From Heterohyrax brucei (taxonomy: Eukaryota; Chordata; Mammalia; Hyracoidea; Procaviidae), in contig CM053143.1 of assembly GCA_028571685.1 (NCBI GenBank), positions 50,461,208 to 50,525,207 on the forward strand: a stretch of DNA of 64,000 nt. Reading direction: 5' to 3'. The position numbers and the translations under genes are program-made. How positions within the stretch are numbered: position 1 is the stretch's first letter; each line of letters opens with the position of its first letter. Below, one piece after another: positions 11,445 through 22,179 of the stretch. The notes under the pieces were generated by a model. That model was not told where the DNA came from. It made no database searches and saw only the letters and a list, made by a program, of their open reading frames with translations.

Positions 11445-12030
11445 GTTATGTGCAAGTTACCACGCTAGGCATCAGGGAAACGAAGGTGAAACAGTCAGAA
11501 GTGTCCTCAGGGAGCTTATGATTCAACTGGAGAGAAAATAAAATAGTAAAATATTTCAATATATGGTAAGAAGGATGAAGTGCCAGAAGAGAGGCATAGA
11601 CGAGATGATTTGGAGGTTAAGAAAAATCATTGAATTTTGTGCAGGTGGGATGCACAGGGAGAATTGGTGATTGATCTGAGACAGAGATAGAATTTGAACT
11701 TATACTTGATGGAGAATTTCAGCAAGTGGAGGGAAGAAATGTGTATATTTCAAACTCAAGAAACAGCAGGATTAAGGGCATGGAGGTTAGAATATATGGT
11801 GTAATAAAGTTTCAAGTAGGTCAGTTCGGTCAGAAAACAGAACACATATATGAAGAATGATGGAAAATAAAATGGGAAAATTAGTCTGAAAGCAAATCTA
11901 TAGGGCTGTGAATGCAAGAACGTGGAATGTAGATTCTATTTCACAGGCAGTGGGAGCCCACTGGAAAAGAATTCCACAGTGACTTGGGCTGCAGGGCTGT
12001 AGTGATTGAATTAGAAAGATGAGTGCCTGA
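11445..12030 (+). repeat. Ancient mammal-wide repeat, family not named
   Basis: The order of degraded blocks (acctgttatgtgcaagttac, cagggagcttatgattcaac, agtgggagcccactggaaaa) follows a common mammalian repeat with the consensus 'tactatgtgccaggcact ... ggagcttacattc ... gggaagccattgg'. It is too diverged to assign to a family by eye. Confidence 0.45.
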
Positions 12031-12038
12031 AAGTAAGA

Positions 12039-12245
12039 ACACCAACCCACTGAGCGAGTCTTCCAGGCCCCTGGTTTGCATTCAGCTACTAGTCCAAAGG
12101 TTGGTGGTTCATACCCCACGGCACCATAGAAGAAAGATCTCATAGTCTCCTTCCAGAAAGATTACAGTGAAGAAAACTCTATGGAGCAATTCTACTCTGT
12201 AACACATGAGGTTCCCATCAGTCAACTCAATAGTAATGGGTTTTG
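12039..12245 (+). repeat. AfroSINE (long subfamily), sense
   Basis: It contains ccaaaggttggtggttcata (B box region), accatagaagaaagatctca, ctatggagcaattctactct and the tail gtcaactcaatagtaatggg. A T/G-rich end (ttgttgttgttgctg) follows. Confidence 0.8.
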
Positions 12246-12374
12246 TTTTTTCTGTTGTTGTTGTTGCTGTTTTTAAGTGTGCCCTGCAGCAGTCCAATCA
12301 GATATAGACCAGGGTCTGTAGAAAACAGAGCTTGTCACACAAGAATTAGAAGTGCCGATTCTTGATTAAACAAT

Positions 12375-12572
12375 CAAACAAAACACACGGCCAGTTTGTC
12401 AATTCTGACTCGCAGTGGCTGTATAGGACAGAGTAGAACTGCCACATAGAGTTTCCAAGGAGCAGCTGGTGGGTTCAAATTGCTGACTTTTTGGTTAGGA
12501 ATCACACCTTGCTGTAGCTGTTAACTACTGGACAGGGCAGGCCAGTAGTTAGCTGATTAGCCACTAGGACTC
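12375..12572 (-). repeat. AfroSINE, antisense, with an internal extra segment near its head
   Basis: gtttgtcaattctgactcgc, then tataggacagagtagaactg, then tttttggttaggaatcacac. About 30-40 bp of extra sequence containing gccagtagttagc separates this from the terminal ttagccactaggactc, perhaps a local duplication. Confidence 0.8.
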
Positions 12573-12599
12573 AGACACTATTATCAGGGAGATGCAAAC

Positions 12600-14120
12600 C
12601 TAGGCCAGCAAGGCTGAGAGAAAAAGAAAGAAGGTAAGGAAGGATGCCTTACCTCTGCTTTCTGATGAGCCACGGTGAGACACAGGGAGCTGCTCAGCAG
12701 GTATATCCACTTGGTCCACGGGACATTCTGGAATGGGGTAAAAAGACAAATCACATCTAGAACTCCCTGAGAACAGAGAGGAAGTTTATCTTCCCAGGTA
12801 CCTCAAATTGCGTGTTTCCTATTGGTGAAAATATCTCCTGTTAACACCTTTAGGTTTCTAGGGGCGCATCCCTCGACCGCTTTAGCCACAGAGGATGCCA
12901 GACCCTACCCCCTGAGGTGTGGTGTTCCATCCAGGCGTGGAAGTGAGAGGGGAAGAGCCAGACACTCTCATTGTGTGCTAATCAGCTTGACTGTGTGGGG
13001 GTGTGTATGTGTGGGGGTGTGTATTATAAATAGAGAGAGAGTGATTGGGAGGTGAGGGATCCAAGGCAACACTATGAGGCAAGTGATTGGTCAGTTCCGG
13101 TCAGCAGGACTGCACTGGTGGAGGGAAGAAGCAGGGTTAATAGCTGAGCACTGGAAGGCCCTAGAAGCGAGGAAGTGCCTAAGATTTGTGCTGGATACAA
13201 TGATTCCAGAGAATTAAAGGAGTACTCGTACCATACTCAGAGAGTAATTCTTCTGGAAGATAATCACACTCCTTGGGTGAAATTCTGACTCTCTTCAATA
13301 TTATATAGAAAATCACCTCCCTTTCATGTATGAAGAGTGAGATTCATTGCCTTAAAGATATTTCTGTGTATTAACTGTGATAATAGGTTCTGAGTATTAC
13401 ATTTCTTTCATTCCAATCCTGTGACTTGGCTGTCATAAGTCTTTGGCATATGCAGCCCATCTTTGGGAGAGGAGTTCAGAACTATGTAATATCAGGTTCA
13501 GCATTAAGTAACATCTGTCATGAGGATGCGACTGCAAACACTTGTCTGGACAAAACAGAACATTTTGCCCTCTCTTTCAGGATTGCAAGGAAAATAAGGC
13601 AACGCAAAAAGAGCCTGTTGCCCCTGAGAAAAAAATCTCAATTGCGAATCACCTTTGAGTAGCAGGGGTGAAATGCAATAGTTCAGCCCGAAGACTGAAA
13701 AGGAAAAGCGGACCTTTTCCCCATATTATTATTAATGTTTTTTAACCTACCAAAAGCTGATGCTAGCAAAATGTATCTTTATGTTCTTTGGGGGGGTTCT
13801 TCTTTTTAATAAAAAACAGAATGAGTACACTAGAAAGAGAATTAGAATTGCAGTCAAATAGCCTTCAAATCACCTCTGCCTCTGTGTAAGCAAATAATAG
13901 CAACCCACTTAGAAACTTTGGCCTCTTGGTTACGAAATGCAGGTAATCATACTTAACCTGGGAGAACTGTTCTAAGAACCAACTAGGGCAGAGATCTGAA
14001 AATGCCATTCAAAGCTAAGAGACTGTGCTCCCTTGGGGTCAAAGAAGTTCCTCCAGGAAGGAGCAAAGCCAAGGCACAGACAGAACCAGACAACTAAGAC
14101 ATGCTTGACAGTCAGAAAGA
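12600..14120. other. Unassigned stretch with a TG-rich patch
   Basis: A G/T-rich low-complexity patch (gtgtgggggtgtgtatgtg) lies at 12,993-13,025. The rest resembles no recognised repeat and no exon could be supported, although it is long and repeat-poor for this window. Confidence 0.4.
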
Positions 14121-14124
14121 GCAG

Positions 14125-14314
14125 AAAAAAACAAAACTAACCCTGTTGCCATGCAGTCGATTCTGTCTCAAAGCGATCCCATGTATTACACAGAACTGGG
14201 CTTCTTGAAAGCAGATCAATAGGTCTTTCTTCCGTAGAGCCACTGGGTGGGTTTGAACTGCTAACTTTTTGGACAATCTGTGAATGCAGACTCTTTGTGC
14301 CCTCCAGGGACCTC
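14125..14314 (-). repeat. AfroSINE (long subfamily), antisense
   Basis: ccctgttgccatgcagtcga, cccatgtattacacagaact, the block gaaagcagatcaataggtct, then gggtgggtttgaactgctaa, ending ccctccagggacctc. Confidence 0.85.
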
Positions 14315-14549
14315 TAGAAAGAACAGAAAGCACCTCAAATCTCTGCTTCACTTAGTGTAAAAATGCCTGAGCCACACTGCATGAAAAGGGTTAAACTGAC
14401 TCTCAATGTTTCAGCAACTTGTAATGCCATTATAAGAGACTAAGCCAATTCTTCACCTACTATACTGTGATGTATAATCTGCTAGCCTGTGATGTATAAT
14501 CACGCTTTGTGGATATTTCTAGCAGCATTTGATTTGATTTTCCTTTAAT

Positions 14550-14895
14550 TTCAAATTCCTGCTTAGCCACTTATTATGCATATTACCTGGAGCCTTTTTT
14601 CTCTCATCTGAGGTTCAGTTTCCTTATCTATAAATTGGGAATAAGAAATCCTCTTAGGATTGTTATAAAGTTTAGAATTTTCTTTTAATTACTTTCAAGT
14701 CAATTCCAACTCACAGTGACCCTATAGGACAGAGTAGAACTACTCCACATGGTTTCTGAGAAGCTACTGATAGATTCAAATGCAAATCTGTTGGCTAGAA
14801 CCTTGGCTCTGAACCACACACAAACAGCTCTGAATCTAGCATAGTGCCTGATATATAGTAAGCATTCAGTAAATGTCAACTGTAATTGCTACTGA
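14550..14895 (+). repeat. MIR, sense, interrupted by a SINE
   Basis: The left part (14,550-14,688) has aggttcagtttccttatcta and aggattgttataaagttt. The right part (14,823-14,895) has the MIR end tagtgcctgatatatagtaa, gcattcagtaaatg. A younger SINE sits between them. Confidence 0.7.
14693..14820 (-). repeat. AfroSINE, antisense, inserted in a MIR
   Basis: tttcaagtcaattccaactc, cctataggacagagtagaac, then a decayed head with gttggctagaaccttggctc. The flanking MIR halves are collinear, so this is an insertion. Confidence 0.82.
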
Positions 14896-14914
14896 CTGTG
14901 CCTTTTAATGTAAC

Positions 14915-15108
14915 ATTGTAGAAAGACCAATAGATTTGCAACCTGACAATCCTGTATTTAAATCAGCTCTGTTGCTTACAGAAAGTGTAAGCCTGAGCAA
15001 CTTGAGAAAGCTTTTAGAAGCTGAGCAATTTAAGAAAGCTTTTTGAAGTTGAGTTTTGAAATAATGATGCATTCTCTCAGTGTGTAACTGTGGGCATTTG
15101 AGAGGTAT
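14915..15108 (+). repeat. MIR fragment, sense
   Basis: It shows MIR head wording (aacctgacaatcctgtattt, then aaatcagctctgttgcttac and taagcctgagcaacttgaga), followed by a local duplication of the agaaagctttttga-like block at about 15,005-15,050. Confidence 0.6.
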
Positions 15109-15109
15109 T

Positions 15110-15558
15110 TGTAGCAGGCGGAATGGTGGCTCCAAAAAGATGTACCCATGTGCTAACTCACAGAACCCATGACTATGAAATCATTTGGGGAAAAGCTCTT
15201 TGCAACTCAGTAAAGTTTAGTAATCAAGACAGCATCATCCTAGATTATCTAGGTAGAACCCTAAATCCTGTGACAAGTGTTCTTATATAAGACAGAAGAT
15301 GAGAGATCACAGAGAAGGCCATGTGACTGCAGATGCAGAGGTTGGAGAGGTGCAGCCACATGACAAGGATCTTGGAGCTCCCCAAACCGGAAGAAATTAA
15401 GAAAAGATTCCATCCTAGGGCATTCAGAGGGAGCATGGCCCTACCAACACATTGATTTCAGACTTCTGGCCTCCTGAACTATAAGGGAACAAATCAGTAC
15501 TGTTTTAAGCCATCAAGTTCATGGTAATTTGTTCCAGCAGCCATAGCAAACTGGTACA
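15110..15558 (+). mobile_element. MLT1-type solo LTR (ERVL-MaLR), sense
   Basis: The stretch follows the MLT1 LTR order: the start tgtagcaggcggaatggtgg, aaggccatgtgactgcagat, then acacattgatttcagacttc, ctggcctcctgaactataag, and the end ttgttccagcagccatagca. No internal retroviral sequence adjoins it. It is an old mammalian fossil; no clear TSD was seen. Confidence 0.8.
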
Positions 15559-16094
15559 ATATCAAACAGAGTATGAGACTGGCATAATGACAAATGCTCA
15601 GCAACTGGCAGCTCCCTAGTGACTTCGTCACCTGTGATCACTACCTCCTCAATGAGCAGATACCAGTGAAAATCCACAGGTGGCCACCTGAGATTCTGGT
15701 GCAATGAAGCAGAAGGCACAGTGAGCTTCCAGCCCATGGTAGGATAAAAGCCTGAGCTGAGTGTTTTTAACACCAGGCTCTACCACAGGCCATAGGCCAG
15801 GGTTCTCTTATCTTATAATAGCACAGATTCAGTCTCATTATGCACTGCAGACCTTTTCCTCCTACAACTCTCACTGCCCCAGTATTTTGAGTAAATCGTC
15901 TCACCCACTGCCATCAAATGGGTTCCAACTCATAGTGACCCTGCAGAACAGAGCAGAACTACGCCACAGGGTTTTCAAGGCTATAAATCTTTATGGAAGT
16001 CTACTGTAACATTTTTCTGCCGCTCAGCAGCTGGTGAGTTTGAACCTCCAACCTTCCCATAGTAACTGAGTGCTTTAGCCGCTGCATCACCAGG

Positions 16095-16622
16095 TGTTAT
16101 GGATTGAATTGTGTCCCCCCAAAAATGTGTGAATTAATTTGGCTCGGGGGTCGCCATGAGTCGGATCCGACTCGACGGCACTTGGCTGGATTCCTTGTCT
16201 TGTTTAACATTCCTTTATGCTGTAAACCCTGCCTCTACAATGTTAACGAGGGAGGATGGGCAGCAGTAGTGTTGGTGAGGAGGACTCAATGTGTGGGGTT
16301 GTATTGTGGCTTGAAGCAACCTCTTAGGATATAAAAGAAGGCAGACAGAAGCTTGGGGACCTCCTATCACCAGGAAGGAAGTAGTGCCAGGAGCTGAGCA
16401 TGTCCTTGGGAAGAACCTGGGGTTCCTGTGCCTCAGAAGCTCCCAATCTAAGGGAAGACTGATGACAAGGACTTTCCTTCAGAGCCAGCAGAGAAAGCCT
16501 TCCCCTGGAGCTGACACCCTGAATTTGGACCTTTAGCCTACTGCACTGTGACAAAATAAAATTTCTCTTTTTAAAGTCATCCACTTGTATTTCTGTTAAA
16601 GCAGCACTAGAGGACACAGACA
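16095..16622 (+). mobile_element. Solo LTR, afrotherian ERVL-MaLR-like family, sense
   Basis: It begins tgttatggattgaattgtgt and ends aggacacagaca. Exact 5-bp duplications ccagg at 16,090-16,094 and 16,623-16,627 define its limits and fit an ERVL-type integrase. The same LTR family occurs at 33,492, 44,041, 46,355, 60,879 and 62,409. No internal genes are present. It carries a short foreign insert at about 16,145-16,181, matching the SINE/RTE 3' tail. Confidence 0.85.
16145..16181 (+). repeat. Very short SINE/RTE 3'-tail insertion inside the LTR
   Basis: gggtcgccatgagtcggatc followed by cgactcgacggcac is the 3' end of the AfroSINE or RTE. ttggct stands on both sides, consistent with a short target duplication. 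Confidence 0.6.
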
Positions 16623-16639
16623 CCAGGGTTCCTCAGAAT

Positions 16640-17285
16640 TAAAAAAATAAATAACAATAACAAAATAAAACAATAAAAATAGCAACAACAAATCTGCCTA
16701 GTTTAGTTGCCGTTCTTTTCCACAGTGGGTGAAGTAGCTCCCTCAATTTTTGCAGTACTTCAGGATAAAGAGGCCATTGTTACAAGCAAAACTCTTACGT
16801 GTATTGCTTATTCCTTTGAACAGAGATTGTTGTTATTATTTTTTAATTCTCAGCACCAACAAAGCTTTGTTCAAAGAAAGATCTTAAAGGTTCTTCTCAT
16901 AACAATAGCCTCTCTCATCCTGAAGTGCCATAAAAATGCAGGCAGCAACTTTATCCAGGTGTGGAAGATAAAGACTAGCTACTAAACCAGTAAGTCAAGC
17001 CAAGGCAGGGGAGCAACCTGTTGTCTCTGTGCTGAAAATGGTCCTCCTCTGAAAAGGAATATGCTGGTGTGTACAAAAGACTCCTCAGGCCTGTGTTTCT
17101 CAGTTTTACCTCCCAGGACTTTTTTTTAGACTTGGAAATATTTTTATTATAGTGAAAAATTTTGGTACTTACTGTGATGATATGTACTGTGATAAATTTT
17201 TGAGAAGTCCTAATTTAAACATCTTGAAAATTAGAAAATATTCTTAACAATATATGCAAAAAAAATCATTCTGTATGGATCATGG
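16640..17285. other. A-rich tract, then unassigned sequence
   Basis: 16,640-16,690 is rich in AATAAC/AAC units. The remainder to 17,285 shows no repeat or exon that I recognise. Confidence 0.4.
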
Positions 17286-17869
17286 ATTTGTTTTTGTCTC
17301 ATGTATTTTACTGTGTTTTAGGTGAAAGTATACATAGCAGATCATATGCCAATTTAACAACTTCTACAAAACTTGATCCACAACATTGGTTACATTTTTC
17401 CTATGGATTGACATGGTCATTATTTCCATTCTTTTTGTTCTGTTTCCATTAATCTCGCTTTCCTGCCCTCCTGAGTTTCTTATGTTTGTTTTAGGGTGAA
17501 TGTTGGCCGTTTGGTCTCATATAGTTGGTTATTTAAAGGAGCACAGTATTCATGGATGGTGTTGTTTATTTTATAATTTAATCTATTATTTGGATGAAAG
17601 ATGACTACCAGGAGTGGCTTTAGTTCCAAATTCAAAGGTCATTTTACAGCAATAATCTTGGAGATTTCTGTAATCTCTATGGTTCAGTAAGTCTGACCTT
17701 TTTTTAGGAACTTGTGTTTGGTTCTACATTTTTCTCCCTTTCTGTCAGGCACCTCCTACTTTATGGTCCTGTTCAGAACAGTCAATGTTCTGTAGCCAAG
17801 CACTATCTAGTTCTAGTCTCAGGTTAGATAAGGCCATGGTCTTTGTAGGCATACATTTGTTTTTAAAAG

Positions 17870-17903
<34 letters not shown>

Positions 17904-18190
17904 CTCTAATAGATGTGGTTAGCTCCTTTTTTAATATTTCATTTATCTATTTTTTGGTGATAATATACATCACCAAACATATATATCCATGCACAATTTC
18001 TATACATATAAAGTCAAGAACATTGGTTACTTTGTGTCACTGTTCTCACTACTTGTACCCACATTGTTCCACCATCATTAATTTAGATTCTCTGCCTCTT
18101 AAAGTTCTCATCTGCACTTTTAGATCAACTGTTGTCAGATTAAGCACATATAGTTAATTCCTTATAGGAGCCCTATGCTCGAGACAAATG
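17286..18190 (-). mobile_element. L1 3' UTR fragments, antisense, with a TA microsatellite
   Basis: 17,300-17,860 matches the antisense L1 3' UTR pattern (taggtgaaagtatacatagc, aagtctgacctttttttagg). 17,910-18,190 resembles a second related 3' UTR segment. A (TA)n run of about 30 bp lies at 17,872-17,901. Family assignment is by comparison with 31,400-32,250 and is weaker in the second half. Confidence 0.55.
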
Positions 18191-18389
18191 TTTTTTCTTT
18201 GTTGGTGAAGCAAGACGTTTGACCTACCACTCCCAGGGGTCACTGTCTTGGGTGTGACCCTGTTGAAGCCAAGTATCTGTCTGTGGAGAGGCTGAAGATA
18301 TCACAATGGATGAGACTGTGCAAATATGTGAAGCATTTTTTTCAGTTTCTATGACTGATTTCAACTCCCTCATGAATCATCTTCCTGTG

Positions 18390-18612
18390 TAGGATAACAA
18401 TAAGTGCAAACCCTTACTGGGTGACGGCTCTACATGCCAGGCATGCTTCTAAGTGCTCGAGATAATTTAACCATTTAATCTTCACACAATTCTAGGAGGT
18501 AGTACCAGTAGGATCCTCACTGAGTAGAAAAGCAACTTGAGGCCAGAAATTAGTAATCTGTCCAAGGCTACATAGCTAGTAAACATTGGAGCTGATTCAG
18601 GTTGGCTGGCTC
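18390..18612 (-). repeat. MIR, antisense
   Basis: catgccaggcatgcttctaa, then ccatttaatcttcacacaat, taggaggtagtaccagtagg and ccaaggctacatagctagta are the antisense MIR blocks in order. Confidence 0.75.
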
Positions 18613-18631
18613 TTCATCACTATGATATTGT

Positions 18632-18823
18632 TCTGTGCTGTTGAGTTGATTCTGACTTTTAGTGACCCTGTATGACAGAGTAGAACTGCCCTATAGAGTG
18701 CCCTAGGTTGTAATCCACAAGAACAGATCTCCAGATCTTTTTTTCTGTAGACTGGCTGGTGGGTTCAAACTATCAGTCTTGTGTTAGCAGCTGAGTACTT
18801 AACCACCATACCACCAGGGCTCC
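18632..18823 (-). repeat. AfroSINE (long subfamily), antisense
   Basis: gtgctgttgagttgattctg, cctgtatgacagagtagaac, the extra block gaacagatctccagatcttt, then gctggtgggttcaaactatc, ending accaccataccaccagggct. Confidence 0.88.
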
Positions 18824-18870
18824 TTCTCACTATGCTAAGCTGTGAGAAATAAAATTAAGCTGACTAATTA

Positions 18871-20973
18871 GTCAGAGCAATTATGCAAGACCAAGAAATA
18901 AAGGACATCTGCATCAGCAAAGAGGAAGTAAAAATCTCCCTATTTGCAGATGATATGATTGTATATACAGAGAAGCCTAAAGAATCCATAAGTAAACTAC
19001 TCAAATTGATAGAAGAGTTCAGCCAAGTCTCAGTATACATGATAAACATAAGTAAATCAGTAGGATTCCTTTATACAAACAATGGCATTATTAAGGAAAA
19101 AATCACCACAGCAGTACCATTTACTATAGCCCCCAAGAAGATAAAATACCTAGGAATAAAACTAACCAGAGAAATAACAGACCTTTACAAAGAGAATTAC
19201 AACACTTTACTACAAGAAACTAAGAAAGACTTACATAAATGGAGAAACCTACGCTGTTCGTGGACAGGGAGACTTAACATAGTGAAAATGTCTGTTTTAC
19301 CTAAAGCAATTTACGTATATAATGCAATCCCAATAAAAATTCCTGTGACAAAATATCAATAAGAAAAACATAAATCATCCAATTAGGTGATGGGCAAAGG
19401 AGATGAACAGACATTTCTCTAAAGAGGAGATCCAGGCAGCCAAAAAACACATGTAGACATGTTCACGATCATTAACTATTAAAGAAATTTAAATCAAAAC
19501 TACAATGAGGTACCATCTCACCCCAGCAGGGTTGGCCATGATCCAAAAAACACAAAACAACAAATGCTGGAGAGGCTGTGGAGAAATTGGAACTCTCCTA
19601 CACTGCTGGTGGGATTGCAAAATGGTGCACCCTCTTTGGAAAGCAATCTGGTGCTTCCTTAAAAAGCTGGAAATAGATATACCACTTGACCCAGTAATAC
19701 CACTGCTTGGAATATATCCTGAAGAATCAAGGCCATTCACACCAACTGATACATGCACACAAATGTTCATCACAGCACAGTCCACAATAGCAAAAAGATG
19801 CGACCAACCCAGATGCCCAACAACAGAGGAATGGATAGATAAACTATGGTATGTATACTCAGTGGAATACTCTGCAATGATAAAGAACAATGATGATTTT
19901 AGGAAACATAACCTGGTTTCAATTGGAGGACATTATGTTGAGTCAAAATAGTTAGTGACAAAAGGACAAATATTGTATGAGACCTTTATGATAAGAACAT
20001 AAAAACAGACTCATGCATAGAAGAAAAGACTCTTTGATGACTTCAAGGGTGGGGAGGGAGGGAGGACGAGGGTGGGGTATAGATTAGATAGCTGATAGAA
20101 ATTTGGTTGGGTGAAATCTGTAACAGCACACATTAGAAGAAAGATCAGTTTTAACTGGACTTCAACATAACATGATTACTCCTCCCATCTTAACCCAGTA
20201 TCGCAAGGATGGAGCAGCTGGAACAGGAGGCAGGGGACCATGCTCTCAGGGGAAATCGAGGCCAATTGGCACAACTAGCATTTAGCTTAGAGAGTCTTTT
20301 GCACTCCAAATTGGTGAGTGGTGTCTGGGGTCTTAAAAGCTGCTAAGCTGCTGTCTGAGGTACACCAGATAGTCCCAACTCAGCAAGAAGAGTTGATCTC
20401 CAAGGACCAAAACAACGTGGAGGAAAGAGAACCCAGAGTGGGTGACTACATCAACATGTGACCGGAAGAAGTAGATGATGCCCGGCCACCACCAGTGATA
20501 GCTGTGTAGGGGCTCACAAAGTTGAGTTTCATGGGCAACACAAAAATAAAAAGGGGTGTACAGTGAGACCTCCACTAAAAGACTGCAACTGATGGTCCAG
20601 GGGCTTCAGAGTTCCCCGGGGAACATGGCCCTGACCCTGTTGATGCCCCTGTTCATAAATCATAATGGAGGTCAACTCTTTAGGCAGAAATAGATTGGAC
20701 TTGGTGACACAGAGTAACCATATCACATGTGCACTTTATGGTTCTATGCATCTATAGGATGTCATCCAGCCTCTTACTAGATGCGGGGGAGAGGGTGGAG
20801 AGGAGGAGACAGGAGATTGTTAGGAGGATATCACATGTACAGAACGGAGAAGAGGAGTGTGCTGTCACTGGACAGGGAGAGCAGTGGGAGCTGCTCATAT
20901 GTGGGTATGCAAATTTATATGAGATTGTGTATTCTCACTCAATCATAATAAAAAATATATATTAAAAAATTTC
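18871..20973 (+). mobile_element. L1, sense, 5'-truncated with an internal deletion
   Basis: This is the same L1 subfamily as the copy at 33,899-41,081. It starts inside the reverse transcriptase domain, just before the FADD motif, and runs through the ORF2 end and 3' UTR to an A-rich tail. A duplication aagctgactaatta/aagctggctaatta at 18,857-18,870 and 20,974-20,987 marks both ends. Against the longer copy about 680 bp are missing at a junction near 19,346, joining the IPI(K) strand region directly to the segment equivalent to 39,441. The 3' UTR is complete. Confidence 0.9.
18883..19951 (+). pseudogene. L1 ORF2 remnant (reverse transcriptase and C-terminal parts)
   Basis: The first open segment (18,883-19,362) encodes about 159 residues with [10 protein letters not shown], the palm catalytic motif, and [10 protein letters not shown]. 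After the deletion junction the frame reaches IS(I)RKT and stops. The second segment (19,505-19,951) encodes the C-terminal cysteine-rich region [18 protein letters not shown] and [16 protein letters not shown] at 19,388-19,390 lies at the same position as one in the 33.9-kb copy. It cannot make functional ORF2p. Confidence 0.88.
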
Positions 20974-21617
20974 AAGCTGGCTAATTAAAGTATCTAGTCT
21001 TCCTGAATTTATCACAATCTCTTTCACATAAAGTCAATCACTTCTGGATACATGCTCAGTTGTTTCCTCATGTCTATGGGACAGGGCCTCCTGAGGGCCA
21101 TGTTGTCCCCTTGATATCTGATGGCCCAGTTTGGTGCCTGCGCATCTGGTTGACACCCACTACTGAGCACGCAGCTCAGAAGACCTGTGGTCTGTTCTGT
21201 GTTCATCTTCCCTGGCTAGTCTCTGGTGCTGGCAGTGTCTATTTATTGGTTCTGTCATGACATGTGACAATAGCCATGAATGTCTAGCAGCTTGCTGATG
21301 CTGGATATCTTGTGGAGGGGTGTCCATGCCCACCTCAACATCCACTCCCTCGGCTTTGATACTGAGCTCCCTCAACTTGCTAAGCAGGTTCTTGCTCTTC
21401 TCCAGACACACCAGAATCCTAGGAATGCCTAAAATGCCAAACTCAGCTCCAAGGAAAAGGAAAGACAACTTTGTCCTTTCCTGACTCTCATTCTCCTTCC
21501 CAGACTCTCACATGCTACCAAGTCATTGCCAAAGTACCAGCAGATGTTGCTCAAAGGGAGTTTACAGTGTTCCCAGGCCGCACTTAGGGAGGTTGAATTA
21601 AAGACATTACAACTTAA

Positions 21618-22172
21618 ATATACAAAAAGTGTTGTTAGATGCCATCAAGTTAGTTCATCTCATAGTGACAGCACGTACAACAGCATAAAATGCTGCCCAG
21701 TTCTGTGCCATCCTCACAACTGTGGCTGTGTTTGAGCTCATTGTTGGAGCCACTGTGTTTGTCCAACTCATTGAAGATCTTTTTCTTTTTCGTCGATCTC
21801 TACTTCCCCAAGCATGATGCTTTTTTTCAGGGACTGATCCCTCCTGATAAATTGTCCAAGGTAAATGAGATGAAGTTTTGCCATCCTTGCTTCTAAGGAA
21901 AATTCTGGCTGTACCTCCTTCAAGTTTTTTCCGTCTTTTAACAGCCCATTGTATAGCTAATATTCTTCACCAACACCATAATTCAAAAGCGTCAATTCTT
22001 TTTTCGTGTTCCTTATTCATTGTCCAGTTTTCACATACATATGAGGTGACTGAAAATACTATGACTTGGGTTAAGCACACCTTAGTCCTCAAAGTGCCAT
22101 TTGCAGCAGATTTGACCAGTGCAACAGATTGTTTGATTTCTTGACCACTGCTTCCATGGACAAAAATTGTAG
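21618..22172 (-). mobile_element. RTE/BovB-like LINE 3' part, antisense (fragment 1)
   Basis: The right-hand wording is the antisense RTE C-terminal region: cttcaccaacaccataattc, aaaagcgtcaattctttttt, then catacatatgaggtgactga. 21,620-21,670 is the tail (gttgttagatgccatcaagt) shared with AfroSINEs. It is diverged, with no open frame. It is collinear with the 26.9 and 29.0 kb fragments. Confidence 0.8.
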
Positions 22173-22179
22173 CTCTCTC

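Larger units (their letters stand above)
15898..16636 (-). repeat. AfroSINE (long subfamily), antisense, split by a solo LTR
   Basis: The main part (15,898-16,094) has cactgccatcaaatgggttc, ctataaatctttatggaagt and ccgctgcatcaccagg. The terminal part (16,623-16,636) resumes with ccagggttcctcag. An LTR with the 5-bp duplication ccagg on both sides separates them. Confidence 0.85.
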
